DNA of 64,000 nucleotides from the NCBI GenBank assembly GCA_903912445.1, contig CAIWHP010000173.1:1-64000 (forward strand). Direction: 5' to 3'. This stretch comes from an uncultured Lentisphaerota bacterium (GTDB lineage Bacteria; Verrucomicrobiota; Kiritimatiellia; CAIQIC01). Below, piece after piece: positions 17,537-26,233 of this stretch (its first letter is position 1; each line of letters opens with the position of its first letter). Made by a program: the position numbers and the translations under genes. Below the pieces are notes generated by a model, which did no database searches, had not been told where the DNA came from, and was given only the letters and a program-made list of their open reading frames with translations.

Positions 17537-19189
17537 TCACTCTTCTAGGTCAACCCGGATGTTTATCCCTACCCCACAATCGTGATATACATCTTCCCGC
17601 CAAGTACTGTCACTATATGGACTACCGCATAACTCCTCCTCTACCCACCTTCTATGTGGCTGAGTGATTAATTCATGGATTCTTGGCCAATCGGATGATG
17701 ATAGCAGTGTCTTCCTAGCATCCGGCTGCTGCGCTAATGCTAGAATCTCGGTTGCAGTTCTATATCGCTCCGCGTAACAGCTATCAAGGTCTTCGCTACT
17801 CCTGCTTGAAGCCGTCCTTACCAACGGATATATGAGAAACTTTACGGCGTTTGGACAGCCCCTCTTCACGAGTGCAAGGGCGATATCCACAGAATTCTGA
17901 TCCCTTCGGAGCAATGCCGCTGTTGCCCTCGCATCGCCGCACTCACACAAGCGTTTCATGTCGTCATCATCGCCCCTAATAATGTCGGCCCACCGGGGTT
18001 CACCCAACTTTCCTAGTGCTGTGGCAATTGCCCTGCGAACGACTCCCTGCTTAGCACCGAGCGCCATGATCATAGGACTCACGGCTCGAACGTCACCGAT
18101 CTCCCCTAACGCCGCTGCTGCCTCACAAGGTTCGGAAGACGCTAGTGCATTGATCAACGGAGCCAGAGCACGCTCATCTTTCGACTTTGCCAGTCGATGG
18201 GCAACTATGCTTGCATGCCCGGTTTCTGCCGCAATAATCAATGCCCCCACTACTCGTGCATCGTCACACTCGCAGAGGCGCTCCACGTCCTTACAGTCGC
18301 CCCTAATAATCTCGGCCCAGCTTGGCTCGCCTAGAGTCTTTAGGGCTTCAGCAGTTGCCACCCTTACATCGTGGTCGCCATCGCCTAGCAACGGAATTAG
18401 TGCCTCCTTGGCGGTTCTATTGCCAGATTCACCAAGCATCTTGGCAAGCATACGACGCGCAACAAATCCGCAGTCAGCGGTGGTCGCCTTGATCACTGAT
18501 TGTAACCCACCGAGCTTCCGTAACGCTTCTGCAGCCACCCGTACATCTGCAATGTCCTTGCTCCACGTAAGCACGTAGAGTACCTCTTCTATGGCACGTG
18601 TGTCACCGAGTGCTCCGAGCGCTTCTATTGCCTCGCTGAAGTGGTAGTGTTTTCTTATCGCCCTAAGTAACGGTTCCACGCCACGCGCATCGCCCAGTTT
18701 ACCTAGTGCCGTAGCGACTGCCTTCATCATCGATAAATCAAAACGAGCATTGAGCACCTCAGCGTTCAGTACTGCGATCAACGGTTCCACGGCACGTGCG
18801 TCTCCGAGTTCGCCAAGTGCTACAACAGAGTCTAGGCGGCGTTCAAAGTCATAAGGCTTCCCTCTGCCAAGCGCTTTAAGTAGAGGTGTCACGGCGCGCG
18901 CATCACCGGACTTGCCAAGTTGGGCGTAGAAGCCCTCATCACCCGCAAGCATTCGCGCCCAGACAGGCTCGCCCAGAGTCTCGAGTGCTTCTGCAGATGC
19001 CTTGGCAACTTCCCAAGAGTAGTCGCCAAGTGCCTTGATTAGCGGTTCCGCGGCACGTAAATCGTCGAGTTTACCTAACGCTCTGGCGGCTCGCAACCGT
19101 ATCGCGCTATCAGGGCTATCGAGCCTTGCGCAGTTCCGTGACAGTTTGTGTTCCCTGTAATACCTGCATAGGGCATTGAATGAAAGCAT
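17537..19189 (-). CDS. HEAT-repeat (PBS-lyase-like) protein
   Basis: A 550-aa protein made largely of HEAT-type helical repeats, such as AIRLRAARALGKLDDLRAAEPLIKAL and GDARAVEPLI, running from about residue 20 to 450. Two repeats share an unusual insert, EPxWADIIRGD followed by ERLCECDDAR or KRLCECGDAR, which hints at internal duplication. The last 90 residues are not repeat-like. HEAT proteins are protein-protein scaffolds; no catalytic domain is visible, so this is not a phycobilin lyase on present evidence. The start at MLSFNALC is chosen because GGGAGG lies five nt upstream. A possible 44-aa ORF ends 16 nt before it. AT-richer than the flanking loci and next to recombinase debris. Confidence 0.75.
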   Translation of the reverse strand: MLSFNALCRYYREHKLSRNCARLDSPDSAIRLRAARALGKLDDLRAAEPLIKALGDYSWEVAKASAEALETLGEPVWARMLAGDEGFYAQLGKSGDARAVTPLLKALGRGKPYDFERRLDSVVALGELGDARAVEPLIAVLNAEVLNARFDLSMMKAVATALGKLGDARGVEPLLRAIRKHYHFSEAIEALGALGDTRAIEEVLYVLTWSKDIADVRVAAEALRKLGGLQSVIKATTADCGFVARRMLAKMLGESGNRTAKEALIPLLGDGDHDVRVATAEALKTLGEPSWAEIIRGDCKDVERLCECDDARVVGALIIAAETGHASIVAHRLAKSKDERALAPLINALASSEPCEAAAALGEIGDVRAVSPMIMALGAKQGVVRRAIATALGKLGEPRWADIIRGDDDDMKRLCECGDARATAALLRRDQNSVDIALALVKRGCPNAVKFLIYPLVRTASSRSSEDLDSCYAERYRTATEILALAQQPDARKTLLSSSDWPRIHELITQPHRRWVEEELCGSPYSDSTWREDVYHDCGVGINIRVDLEE

Positions 19190-19205
19190 AATGCCTCCCG
19201 TTCCT

Positions 19206-19340
19206 CTATCTCCTGCTCCAGATGTCGTTGGGTGCGCAAACCGGGAGCGCCCTCGACAACAACGGCGCGGAGTGGTCACTGAAACTGCCCTGCGCCATCG
19301 CGGTCAAGATGGCTATTCCAGTCATGTGTCCTGCCTTCAT
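19206..19340 (-). CDS. Possible 44-aa leader ORF before the HEAT gene
   Basis: AAGGAGG lies nine nt upstream of ATG at 19340. The frame reads MKAGHMTGIAILTAMAQGSF and ends in CAPNDIWSRR, stopping 16 nt before the HEAT start. The strong ribosome site and close coupling argue for translation. The N-terminus is mildly hydrophobic. No family is recognised, and a chance ORF cannot be excluded. Confidence 0.35.
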   Translation of the reverse strand: MKAGHMTGIAILTAMAQGSFSDHSAPLLSRALPVCAPNDIWSRR

Positions 19341-19379
19341 GAGGCATTTCCTCCTTGTTTTGCTGCCCAACGTCGAGTC

Positions 19380-19817
19380 TCAGGCGCGCTTCTGAGCGTC
19401 GCCTGGAGACTCTTGTTCGGCTTCCGTCTTGTTGAATTCGTCCATCTTCTGATTGAATACGGCAACGAGATCGGGCGGTTGAGGAGTGTCCTCCGGTTTG
19501 CGCCACTTCGCGTGGTTGAAGCATCCGAAATACATCCGCAAGGTGTCCACGTTATTGTGCCCGCCCCATCGGTTCAGGATTTCCGGGATTGCATGCAGAG
19601 CATCCATCATCTCGTAAACCAGTCTGATGTCCGCGTTCTTGCCGGCAGTGTAGTTCCGGCAGAACACCATTGCCCAGTAGAGGGTCCAGTGTGCGGACTT
19701 CAAGACGTGATTGGGAATCCGTTCCGTCATGTTTCGCTTCTTGCCGAACATCATATTAGGCTTCAAAAATATTATCCTAAAGACCGGCTTGGGGATGTTT
19801 TCCCAATATTCCATCAT
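19380..19817 (-). CDS. Orphan protein, about 145 aa
   Basis: Not recognised. From MMEYWENIPKP the product is soluble-looking, rich in aromatic residues and Asn/Met (ALHAIPEILNRWGGHNNVDTL, MYFGCFNHAKW), and ends in a charged tail (NKTEAEQESPGDAQKRA). Codon use and lower GC match the HEAT gene rather than the glycan loci. The frame is also open from a TTG at 19841, and no clear ribosome site precedes either start, so the N-terminus may have been altered when the integrase remnant arrived 40 bp away. It runs in the same direction as the HEAT gene and could share a transcript. Confidence 0.5.
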   Translation of the reverse strand: MMEYWENIPKPVFRIIFLKPNMMFGKKRNMTERIPNHVLKSAHWTLYWAMVFCRNYTAGKNADIRLVYEMMDALHAIPEILNRWGGHNNVDTLRMYFGCFNHAKWRKPEDTPQPPDLVAVFNQKMDEFNKTEAEQESPGDAQKRA

Positions 19818-19877
19818 TGACAATACGTGAGTTACATCCAAAACTGAGGCATAGCAACCTATTCACGGAGGAATGAT

Positions 19878-20276
19878 ATGCCTCAGCCAGAGCGTCGGGT
19901 GGTGGCGCCGGTGAATACGTCGCCGAAGTGACCGGAAGGATATGTGGCGATCCTGCGGGAGGCCGGGGCCAAAGCAGTGACCATCCCGTGTTGCGTGACG
20001 TGGGTGCGGCGGTTCTTCGCCAAGCATCCCGACCGGCGGCGGCAGGACGTGGGGCGCACGGAGATCGAGACCTTCCTATCCGAGGCAGCGTCGTTTCCGG
20101 GGATCTCGAACTGGCAAGTGCAGCAGGCACGCAACGCCCTGGAGCTATACTACGAACAGTTCCGCGGCATCCCGCTCGCCCCGCGACCTGATAGCGCGCC
20201 TGCCACTGTTTCATATCCTCAAACCCCTTGTCGGACGAACCCGGGGCCCCCGCCTTGCCGTGTCCATATTCAATAG
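19878..20276 (+). pseudogene. Broken IntI-like tyrosine recombinase (N-terminal part only)
   Basis: GGAGGAATGAT precedes an ATG at 19878, but a TGA at 19929 stops the frame after 17 codons. The same frame continues with GYVAILREAGAKAVT, then VTWVRRFFAKHP, EIETFLSEAASF and VQQARNALELYYEQF, the SAM-like core-binding domain of IntI/XerC-type integrases. Similarity ends at about 20196 and the catalytic domain (R-H-R-Y) is absent. A GTG at 19944 could restart translation but would give only a fragment. It is a truncated, nonsense-bearing remnant. The 20200-20330 stretch after it shows no recognisable gene. Confidence 0.7.
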
Positions 20277-20337
20277 TGTGACACCATGCCAGAAACTCGG
20301 TGCGTGACAAGCCCAAACCTTTGCCAACTCTCGGAGT

Positions 20338-21855
20338 TCACTCCTGCGTGACGGCCTTCGGCTCGGCGCCGTCGCTGAACTTGACCCGTTCGGCGGCGGC
20401 GCGCAGATCATTGTCCTTGAGCATCACCGCGCTGCTCTCGGCACCCTGCAGGTGCAGGAAGGTGGCGGTGTGCTGCGGGGCGCGCGCGTTCCGGATCAGC
20501 AGGCCGGTGACGTTTTGGAAGTCCAGCAGCGGCGTCTGGGCCAGCGGGGTGGCGGTCCGGAAGCCTTCCACCTCGATATCCTCGACGCGGAGGCCCGCGA
20601 TGGCCGGGCCTTTCTCCACATCCACCTGAATGTGTTGCAGGCGGATGCCCTTGGCATTTTGGAGCTTGAAGCCCGTCTTGGCGGACAAATGGATATCGCT
20701 CAGGGTGATATCGGCGATCGGCATCTCGCGCAGGCCGGTGATCTGGCCCGCGCGCGCCGACCCGCTGGCGGTCACGTGGCTGATGCGGATGTCCCGGAAG
20801 CGTGGCGTGCCTTCGGTCAACGGCTGGAGCTGGTCGGGCGGGTCGCTGCTGAAATAGAACGTCACGATGTTGATCGCCTCGACGACATCCTGCATGACGA
20901 GGTTGTCGAAGCTGATGTGCTCCACTACCCCGCCGCGGTCGCGGTTCGACTTGATGCGGATGCCCTTTTCCGTGCCCTGGAAGACGCAATTCGCGACCGC
21001 CACGTTGCGCACGTCGCCGGACATCTCGCTGCCGATGACGACGCCGCCATGCGCGTGGCGGACCGTGCAGTTGACGATGGTCACGTTCTCCGTCGGGCGC
21101 GCGAATTTCCGGCCGACCGCGTCGCGGCCGGACTTGAGCGTGATGGCGTCATCGCCGGTATCGATGTGGCAGTCGGAGATGTGCACGTTCCGGCACGACT
21201 CGGGATTGATCCCGTCGGTGTTCGGGGAGTTGGCCGGGTTGAGGATCGTGACGCCGCGGACATTCACGAACTCGCAGAAGACCGGGTTGACCGTCCAGCG
21301 CGGCGAGTTGATCAGCGTGATGTTCTCCACGCGCACATGCTTGCAGTTCACGAGGCGGATGAGGCGCGGCCGGCCGCCATGTTTTTCCGCTATCGTGGGC
21401 TCGGCGTTGCTGACCTTGCCGCGCTTCTTCAAGGCCCGGAGCCGGTCCCACCAGCTCTGGCCCTGCCCATCGACCGTGCCGGGACCGGTGATCGCCACCT
21501 GCTCCAGGTCCTTGCCATAGAGCAGCGCGCCCAGGTCGTCCTCGTCCTCCCAGGGGCTGCGCCGGATCGGGTAGTCCGCCAGATCGGGGCTGCCGAGCAG
21601 CGTCGCGCCCGGCCCGACGTGGAACGTGAGGTGGCTGGTGAGCTGGATGGCTCCGGTCAGATATTTCCCTGCCGGAAATTCGACCACGCCGCCGCCCGCC
21701 TGGGCGCAGGCCTCGATGGCGCGTGTGATCGCGGCGGTATCCTTCTGCACGCCATCGCCGACGGCGCCGTAGTCGCGGACATTGAACCGCAGGGCGGGCG
21801 GCGCGGCGTTGACCGCGACAGCCAACAGCAAAACCAGCGGGAGTATGGTTTTCAT
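20338..21855 (-). CDS. Secreted polygalacturonase-type GH28
   Basis: A 505-aa protein with a signal peptide (MKTILPLVLLLAVAVNA). It has all four GH28 active-site motifs: SPNTDG near residue 212, TGDDAI near 231, AHGG near 268 and GIRIKSN near 299, on a right-handed beta-helix. GH28 enzymes hydrolyse polygalacturonan or rhamnogalacturonan, so the protein is probably active. GGAG lies nine nt before the ATG. It is the last gene of a three-gene leftward operon with alginate lyase and heparinase-like genes, 16 bp after its neighbour. It probably acts on uronic-acid polymers outside the cytoplasm. Confidence 0.9.
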   Translation of the reverse strand: MKTILPLVLLLAVAVNAAPPALRFNVRDYGAVGDGVQKDTAAITRAIEACAQAGGGVVEFPAGKYLTGAIQLTSHLTFHVGPGATLLGSPDLADYPIRRSPWEDEDDLGALLYGKDLEQVAITGPGTVDGQGQSWWDRLRALKKRGKVSNAEPTIAEKHGGRPRLIRLVNCKHVRVENITLINSPRWTVNPVFCEFVNVRGVTILNPANSPNTDGINPESCRNVHISDCHIDTGDDAITLKSGRDAVGRKFARPTENVTIVNCTVRHAHGGVVIGSEMSGDVRNVAVANCVFQGTEKGIRIKSNRDRGGVVEHISFDNLVMQDVVEAINIVTFYFSSDPPDQLQPLTEGTPRFRDIRISHVTASGSARAGQITGLREMPIADITLSDIHLSAKTGFKLQNAKGIRLQHIQVDVEKGPAIAGLRVEDIEVEGFRTATPLAQTPLLDFQNVTGLLIRNARAPQHTATFLHLQGAESSAVMLKDNDLRAAAERVKFSDGAEPKAVTQE

Positions 21856-21871
21856 AATCGCTATCTCCGCA

Positions 21872-23059
21872 TCACGGATAACAGAGGCTGACCCAAAGCA
21901 ATTCGTCGCCGATGTCCTGCAACCGGGCGATAGCGGTTTCGTAGGCCGGCTCGTGATAGACCCGCGCCGCCTGGCGCAACAGATGCACGAAGGGGCGGAA
22001 ATCCTGCGGACTGATCTGTTTGTGTCCCCACGGCTGTTTGCCGGTGGCGAAAGGCAACAGCCAATCCAGCGCGGCGCGGATACTGCGTCCATCGGCGGTG
22101 CGGTACTGCCAGAGGTCCACGCCGACCGGCTCGCCGAGTTGCGCCAGACGGAACAGGCCGTCGAGCGCAAACGAACTGTAGAAGAAGGATACCGTGCGGC
22201 CCAGCTCGCGCGGCATGCGGCCATCCGGTTCGATCTGCTGCGCGATGCGGCGGGTGCGGGCTTTTTCGCAAATCTCCCGCGCGGCGGCGGTGTCGCCGAT
22301 GAACACCGCGATGCTGGCCGCCTGCACGTCGAACCAGATGCCGTGGTTGTTGGTCGCGCCGGCTTCATCCTTGCCGTGCTTGCTCGTGGTCAGCCACGTG
22401 AAATAGTCGCGGAACCAGGCCACCAGCTGCTCGTGATCCTCGCTCCGCCAGGCCGGGCTGCCCCGCAGCAGCGCCTCGCTTTCCACCACCGCCGTCAGGC
22501 CACGGACGTCAATCAGGCCGATGCCGCGCCCGTCGTTGACGCCCCGGATGAGCTGCGCGTGCTGGAGGTGCGGCGTCATGCGCGTGGCGTCGTCGAGAAA
22601 CCAGGCGCGCAGCTGCCGCGCCGCCCGCTCGGCGTAGCGCGGCTCGCCGGTCAGGAACCACGCCAGGGAAAGCTGCTCCACCGCTGTGACCATCCGCTCG
22701 AGGCGCGGCCGGTCGTAAGCCTTGTTCTCCGGGTTGGGCTCGCCGTCGTGCTGGACATAGGGCAGGCCGTTGGTCGTCTTCGGATTCGGCCAGTAGTAGC
22801 GGGCGAGGCTGACGTAATCGTGCGGGTTGCCACCGGGCACGGCGACCTGCTTGTCGGTAACGGCCACCAGCGGTTCGGCGAGTCGTCGATCAGCTTCCTG
22901 CCGCAGCAGTTTCAGCGCGTCGGGCGGTGGCAGGTGGAGCCGCCGCGCGATGGCCGCGCCATCGAAGCCCGGGGTGACGGGCGGCGTGGGCTCGACCGCC
23001 GCGACGCCGCCGATGAGTGCGCCAAACGCCAGACTTGCTGCAAGCGAAGTGAAGTTCAT
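21872..23059 (-). CDS. Alginate-lyase-family protein
   Basis: A 395-aa protein with an N-terminal signal (MNFTSLAASLAFGALIGGVAA) and the alginate_lyase (PF05426) pattern. It shows YYWPNP near residue 88, HLQHAQLIRGVNDGRGIGLIDVR in the middle, and the NNHGIWFDVQ segment near residue 240 that carries the Asn-His active-site residues in PL5/PL38-like (alpha/alpha)6 lyases. The substrate could be alginate or another polyuronate. It starts 10 bp after the heparinase-like gene stop and is followed 16 bp later by GH28, so the three are one operon. Confidence 0.85.
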   Translation of the reverse strand: MNFTSLAASLAFGALIGGVAAVEPTPPVTPGFDGAAIARRLHLPPPDALKLLRQEADRRLAEPLVAVTDKQVAVPGGNPHDYVSLARYYWPNPKTTNGLPYVQHDGEPNPENKAYDRPRLERMVTAVEQLSLAWFLTGEPRYAERAARQLRAWFLDDATRMTPHLQHAQLIRGVNDGRGIGLIDVRGLTAVVESEALLRGSPAWRSEDHEQLVAWFRDYFTWLTTSKHGKDEAGATNNHGIWFDVQAASIAVFIGDTAAAREICEKARTRRIAQQIEPDGRMPRELGRTVSFFYSSFALDGLFRLAQLGEPVGVDLWQYRTADGRSIRAALDWLLPFATGKQPWGHKQISPQDFRPFVHLLRQAARVYHEPAYETAIARLQDIGDELLWVSLCYP

Positions 23060-23069
23060 GGACCAGCCC

Positions 23070-25241
23070 TCAGCGCGTTTCCACGGAAAACATTTCGCTG
23101 CTGCGCCAGGCGCCCGCCGGCAGGGCAACCTGCGCGGCCAGCTTGTCCGGGTTGACCAGCAACTGCCACTGTTTGTCGCCGGCGCGGACGCGGATGGCCG
23201 TGGCGAGCGCGGCGGACACGGGCTTGCCATCGGCGGTGCGCACGGCCAGCGTCTCCAGCGTCACCGGCTGGCCGTCGAGGGCGAGGGCCCAGACGAACGC
23301 GGTCGCCTGCGCCTTGCGCCGCAGCAACAACACCGGCACGTGGTCTTCCGTGCTCGCGCCGATGCCCGTGCCGGTGATGAATTGCGTCGGTTCGCCGCCC
23401 GCCACCGTGAGCGCGGTCTCGGCACCCTGGTCGGGCACGGTGGAGAACAACTGCGTCGCCGGCCCCGCCCGCAATGTCGCGCCGGCGATGTGCCGGTAGC
23501 CGGCCACGGCCGGCGGGGTCCATGGCGCTCCGGCGGGCAACGTCTTCCACGTCCCCTTCAGATGGCAGGCGATGTCGAAGACGTGTTCCTGTTCGGCACG
23601 CACCTGGTCCACCACGACGATGAGGTTTTCCTTCAGCAGCGCCACCGTCCGGACGAAGCGCACCCCGGGATAGATGGCGCCCGCCTCGGTCATCGAGAAA
23701 TCCGCCGCGGGCGAAGCGCCAAAGGCGAGGCTGCGGCCTGCGGCCTGTGCCTGGGATTTTTCGTCCACGACCAGCGTGTTGTGCGCGAGCGAGGTCTTGT
23801 CCCAGCTGCCGTGGAGCGGCGAACCGTAGGCGTGCGTGCCGCCATCGGGCAGCAGCGTGAGACCGCGCGCCTGCAGGATGAAATGGTTCTTGTCGAGGTG
23901 GCCATGCCCGCCGCCATGCGGTCCGTATTTGACGCAGAGCCATGTGGCCGCGCTGCCCGCACCGCGCTCAAGGATGGCATAGCCGGAGGCGGGGCTGTTG
24001 CGCGAGCCCAGCCCGGCGGCGGCCGCGCCGGCAGGCCGCTGCGCCACGCCGTACCAGAGCGCGAGGTCGCCCTTGCGCGAGCCGGAATTCATCAGCGGCA
24101 GATAGCGCGGATCCTGCCAGCGCGCATAGGCCAGCTCGTAGAGGTCGGCGTTACCGACGAGCGAGACCGTGCCGCTGTCGTTGAAGTTCGGCAGCGTCAG
24201 GCTGGGCGTGGCCAGCGCGAGCGGGCCGTCGAACATGCTCTTGAAGCGCGCGTCGTAGAGGTTGAGCCCGGCGTGGCGCGCGGCCTCGGCCAGCGGCCAG
24301 AGGCCCTCGATGGTGAAGAAGTGGTAGCCGCTGGCGCCCTCGCACCACATCCCGTCGTCGCGCACGCCCTGCAGGAGCTGCTGGCGGAACCCGCGTTGGG
24401 GATCGTCAATGGCGAGGCGGATCAGGCGGTCGTCGCCATAGAGAAACCCCACCAGCCCGATCGCGGCGTTGAGCCGGCACTGGATGTTGTGGATGCCGAG
24501 CTTGCTCGGGATGATGATCTGCTCCAGCGCGGGCAGGAACATTTTATCCTGCGCGGCGCGGCGCTGCTCCTCGGTCAGCACGTCCCAGATCAGGTCGGCG
24601 CCTTGCGCCATGTCGATGAGCCACGACGCCTCGGTGAGCGACTGCGAGGCGATCCGTCCCCCACCCTTGGCGCGACCCTTGTTGTCATGGCGTGGATACG
24701 TCAGATAGTTCGCCGTGTAGGCCAGCAGGATTTCGCGCACCTTGTCGGCGTAGCGCCGGTCGCCGGTCACCTGATAGACCACGCCGGCATCGATGAGCAG
24801 CCGCGCCAAGCGGCCATGGGCCGCGCTGATGCCGTTGCCGTCGAAGTCGAGGTGCGCCTGGGCCGGGTCGCCGCGCAGGATGTGTTTCCCGATCGGGCAG
24901 CTGTGCTCCCACTGCCACGGACCGAGTTGCTTGCCCTGCTTGAGCCGCGCGCCGTGCTCCGGGCAGACATAGTTGTGGCTCCAGTTGCCGCCGCGCGGCG
25001 GCAGCTCGAGGGAGCGGGCGAGGGCCTTGTCCACGCCGGCCTTGTACTGGGCCCAGCGGTCGGCCCAGGCGGGCTGCGCAATGCGGAGCCTGAGGTCCTT
25101 CAGATCTTTTTGATCGAGCAGCAGCCGCGGATGCGGCGGCAGCGTTTTCACGGCGGGCAGGTTGGGGGCACTCGCGGCCTGTGCCGACAGCAGCGCCGCC
25201 CAGCCGAGCGCGAGCACCAGCGACGCCAGTTTGTTTTTCAT
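23070..25241 (-). CDS. Heparinase II/III-family polysaccharide lyase
   Basis: A 723-aa exported protein (signal MKNKLASLVLALGWAALLSAQA). An (alpha/alpha) toroid fills the first half, including HNIQCRLNAAIG and GASGYHFFTIEGLW. The heparinase II/III beta-sandwich motif GGGHGHLDKNHF lies near residue 442. The family cleaves uronic-acid-containing polymers by beta-elimination (heparin, alginate or ulvan-like). As first gene of the leftward operon with an alginate-lyase-family protein and a GH28, it points to polyuronate degradation. It diverges from the IclR gene across about 200 bp, which is a natural operator site. Confidence 0.88.
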   Translation of the reverse strand: MKNKLASLVLALGWAALLSAQAASAPNLPAVKTLPPHPRLLLDQKDLKDLRLRIAQPAWADRWAQYKAGVDKALARSLELPPRGGNWSHNYVCPEHGARLKQGKQLGPWQWEHSCPIGKHILRGDPAQAHLDFDGNGISAAHGRLARLLIDAGVVYQVTGDRRYADKVREILLAYTANYLTYPRHDNKGRAKGGGRIASQSLTEASWLIDMAQGADLIWDVLTEEQRRAAQDKMFLPALEQIIIPSKLGIHNIQCRLNAAIGLVGFLYGDDRLIRLAIDDPQRGFRQQLLQGVRDDGMWCEGASGYHFFTIEGLWPLAEAARHAGLNLYDARFKSMFDGPLALATPSLTLPNFNDSGTVSLVGNADLYELAYARWQDPRYLPLMNSGSRKGDLALWYGVAQRPAGAAAAGLGSRNSPASGYAILERGAGSAATWLCVKYGPHGGGHGHLDKNHFILQARGLTLLPDGGTHAYGSPLHGSWDKTSLAHNTLVVDEKSQAQAAGRSLAFGASPAADFSMTEAGAIYPGVRFVRTVALLKENLIVVVDQVRAEQEHVFDIACHLKGTWKTLPAGAPWTPPAVAGYRHIAGATLRAGPATQLFSTVPDQGAETALTVAGGEPTQFITGTGIGASTEDHVPVLLLRRKAQATAFVWALALDGQPVTLETLAVRTADGKPVSAALATAIRVRAGDKQWQLLVNPDKLAAQVALPAGAWRSSEMFSVETR

Positions 25242-25402
25242 GGTCAGAGCCTCATGCGAGCCCGCAGCCACGCGCCCTCCGGCGCAGCGCCACAATCCCG
25301 GCGCAGTGGCGGGCGCGGCAAGGTGTACGCGCAATTCGGCCGGCAGGGAAGCGCTTAGTTTGGCCGCCTTGCGAAATTACCAACCCGGTGAAGACCGCCG
25401 GC

Positions 25403-25439
25403 TTGACGGCCGCGGGGCGCAGATGCTATACAACCATCG
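25403..25439 (+). promoter_or_regulatory. Sigma-70-like promoter of the IclR gene
   Basis: TTGACG (25403-25408) and TATACA (25427-25432) are separated by 18 bp. The expected transcription start, about seven bp beyond the -10 box, coincides with the GTG start codon at 25439, so the mRNA may be leaderless. Confidence 0.55.
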
Positions 25440-26233
25440 TGAACAATACTTCAGCCATATTGAACGTCGCCAAGCCGCGCGCCGGGCGCATCCAGGCGGT
25501 GGAGCGCGCGCTTTCGATCATGGAACGCGTGGCGCGCGCGGCGGAGGGGCTGGCGCTGCGCGACCTCGCGGCGGCGCTGGGGCTGGGGGCGACCACGGTG
25601 CACAACCTCGCCGCGACGCTGGTGGCGCGCGGCTACCTGGCGAAGACCGCCGCGCCCAAGCGCTACGTGCTCGGCGCCGCGGCGCGCGCCCTGGCCGCCG
25701 CCGGCGGGCAGCAGGCGCTGGAGCAGCAGGTCGCGGCCGCCGTGCGCGTGCTCGCCCACCACTGGCCGCAGGCGACCATCACCGTGGCGCAGCCGGTGGA
25801 GCATGAAATTGTCACCAGCCTGCGCAGCAGCCCGGAACAGCGCGGCGCGTTGCAGCGGCCGGCGCACCAGTTGTTGCCACCCTACACCAGCGCCTCGGCC
25901 CTGGTCTTCGAGGCCTTCTGGAATGCCGTAGATCGCACGGCCTATCAGCAGCAGTTCCCGTTTGCCGAGTACGGCCGGGGTTATTGGGGGCCGGGGACGC
26001 GCCATGAGCGCTTTCTGGCGCAGATCCGCCGCCGGGGCTGCGCCGTGCTCGACCTGAAGGACGGCCGGCTGCGCGCGGCCGTGCCGGTCTGCGACGCGGC
26101 GCAGGTGATCCGTTTTGCGCTGGGGGTGTCGTTGCCCATGCCCAAGCCTTCGGTACAAGCACGCCTGGTGCGCGAGTTGCAGCGGGCCGCACAGGCCCAA
26201 GAAGAAAAGGAGCAAGCTCATGCAGACCTGTAG
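25439..26233 (+). CDS. IclR-family transcriptional regulator
   Basis: A 264-aa protein. The N-terminal winged helix (RIQAVERALSIMERVA, LRDLAAALGL, TTVHNLAATLVARGYL) occupies residues 15-75, and the rest forms the IclR effector-binding domain (GYWGPGTRHERFLAQIRRRG, LRAAVPVCD). IclR proteins often sense sugar acids or aromatic catabolites. The GTG start sits at the predicted transcription start, and upstream codons overlap the divergent heparinase gene. Its 3' end overlaps the first propeller gene by 14 bp. It probably controls both the rightward propeller/GH28 genes and the leftward lyase operon. Confidence 0.85.
   Translation: MNNTSAILNVAKPRAGRIQAVERALSIMERVARAAEGLALRDLAAALGLGATTVHNLAATLVARGYLAKTAAPKRYVLGAAARALAAAGGQQALEQQVAAAVRVLAHHWPQATITVAQPVEHEIVTSLRSSPEQRGALQRPAHQLLPPYTSASALVFEAFWNAVDRTAYQQQFPFAEYGRGYWGPGTRHERFLAQIRRRGCAVLDLKDGRLRAAVPVCDAAQVIRFALGVSLPMPKPSVQARLVRELQRAAQAQEEKEQAHADL

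Noticed and set aside
17537-19189. Phycobilin lyase
   Set aside because: Only the HEAT repeats match; no pigment-binding protein or pathway gene is nearby.
20200-20316. Minus-strand frame beginning GLSRTEFLAWCHTIEYGHG
   Set aside because: It reads protein-like for about 40 residues but has no ribosome site, no family and a degraded continuation; at most a remnant.
22827-25358. Long plus-strand open frame over the heparinase and alginate-lyase genes
   Set aside because: Arg/Ala/Gly-rich shadow of genes with clear catalytic motifs on the other strand.
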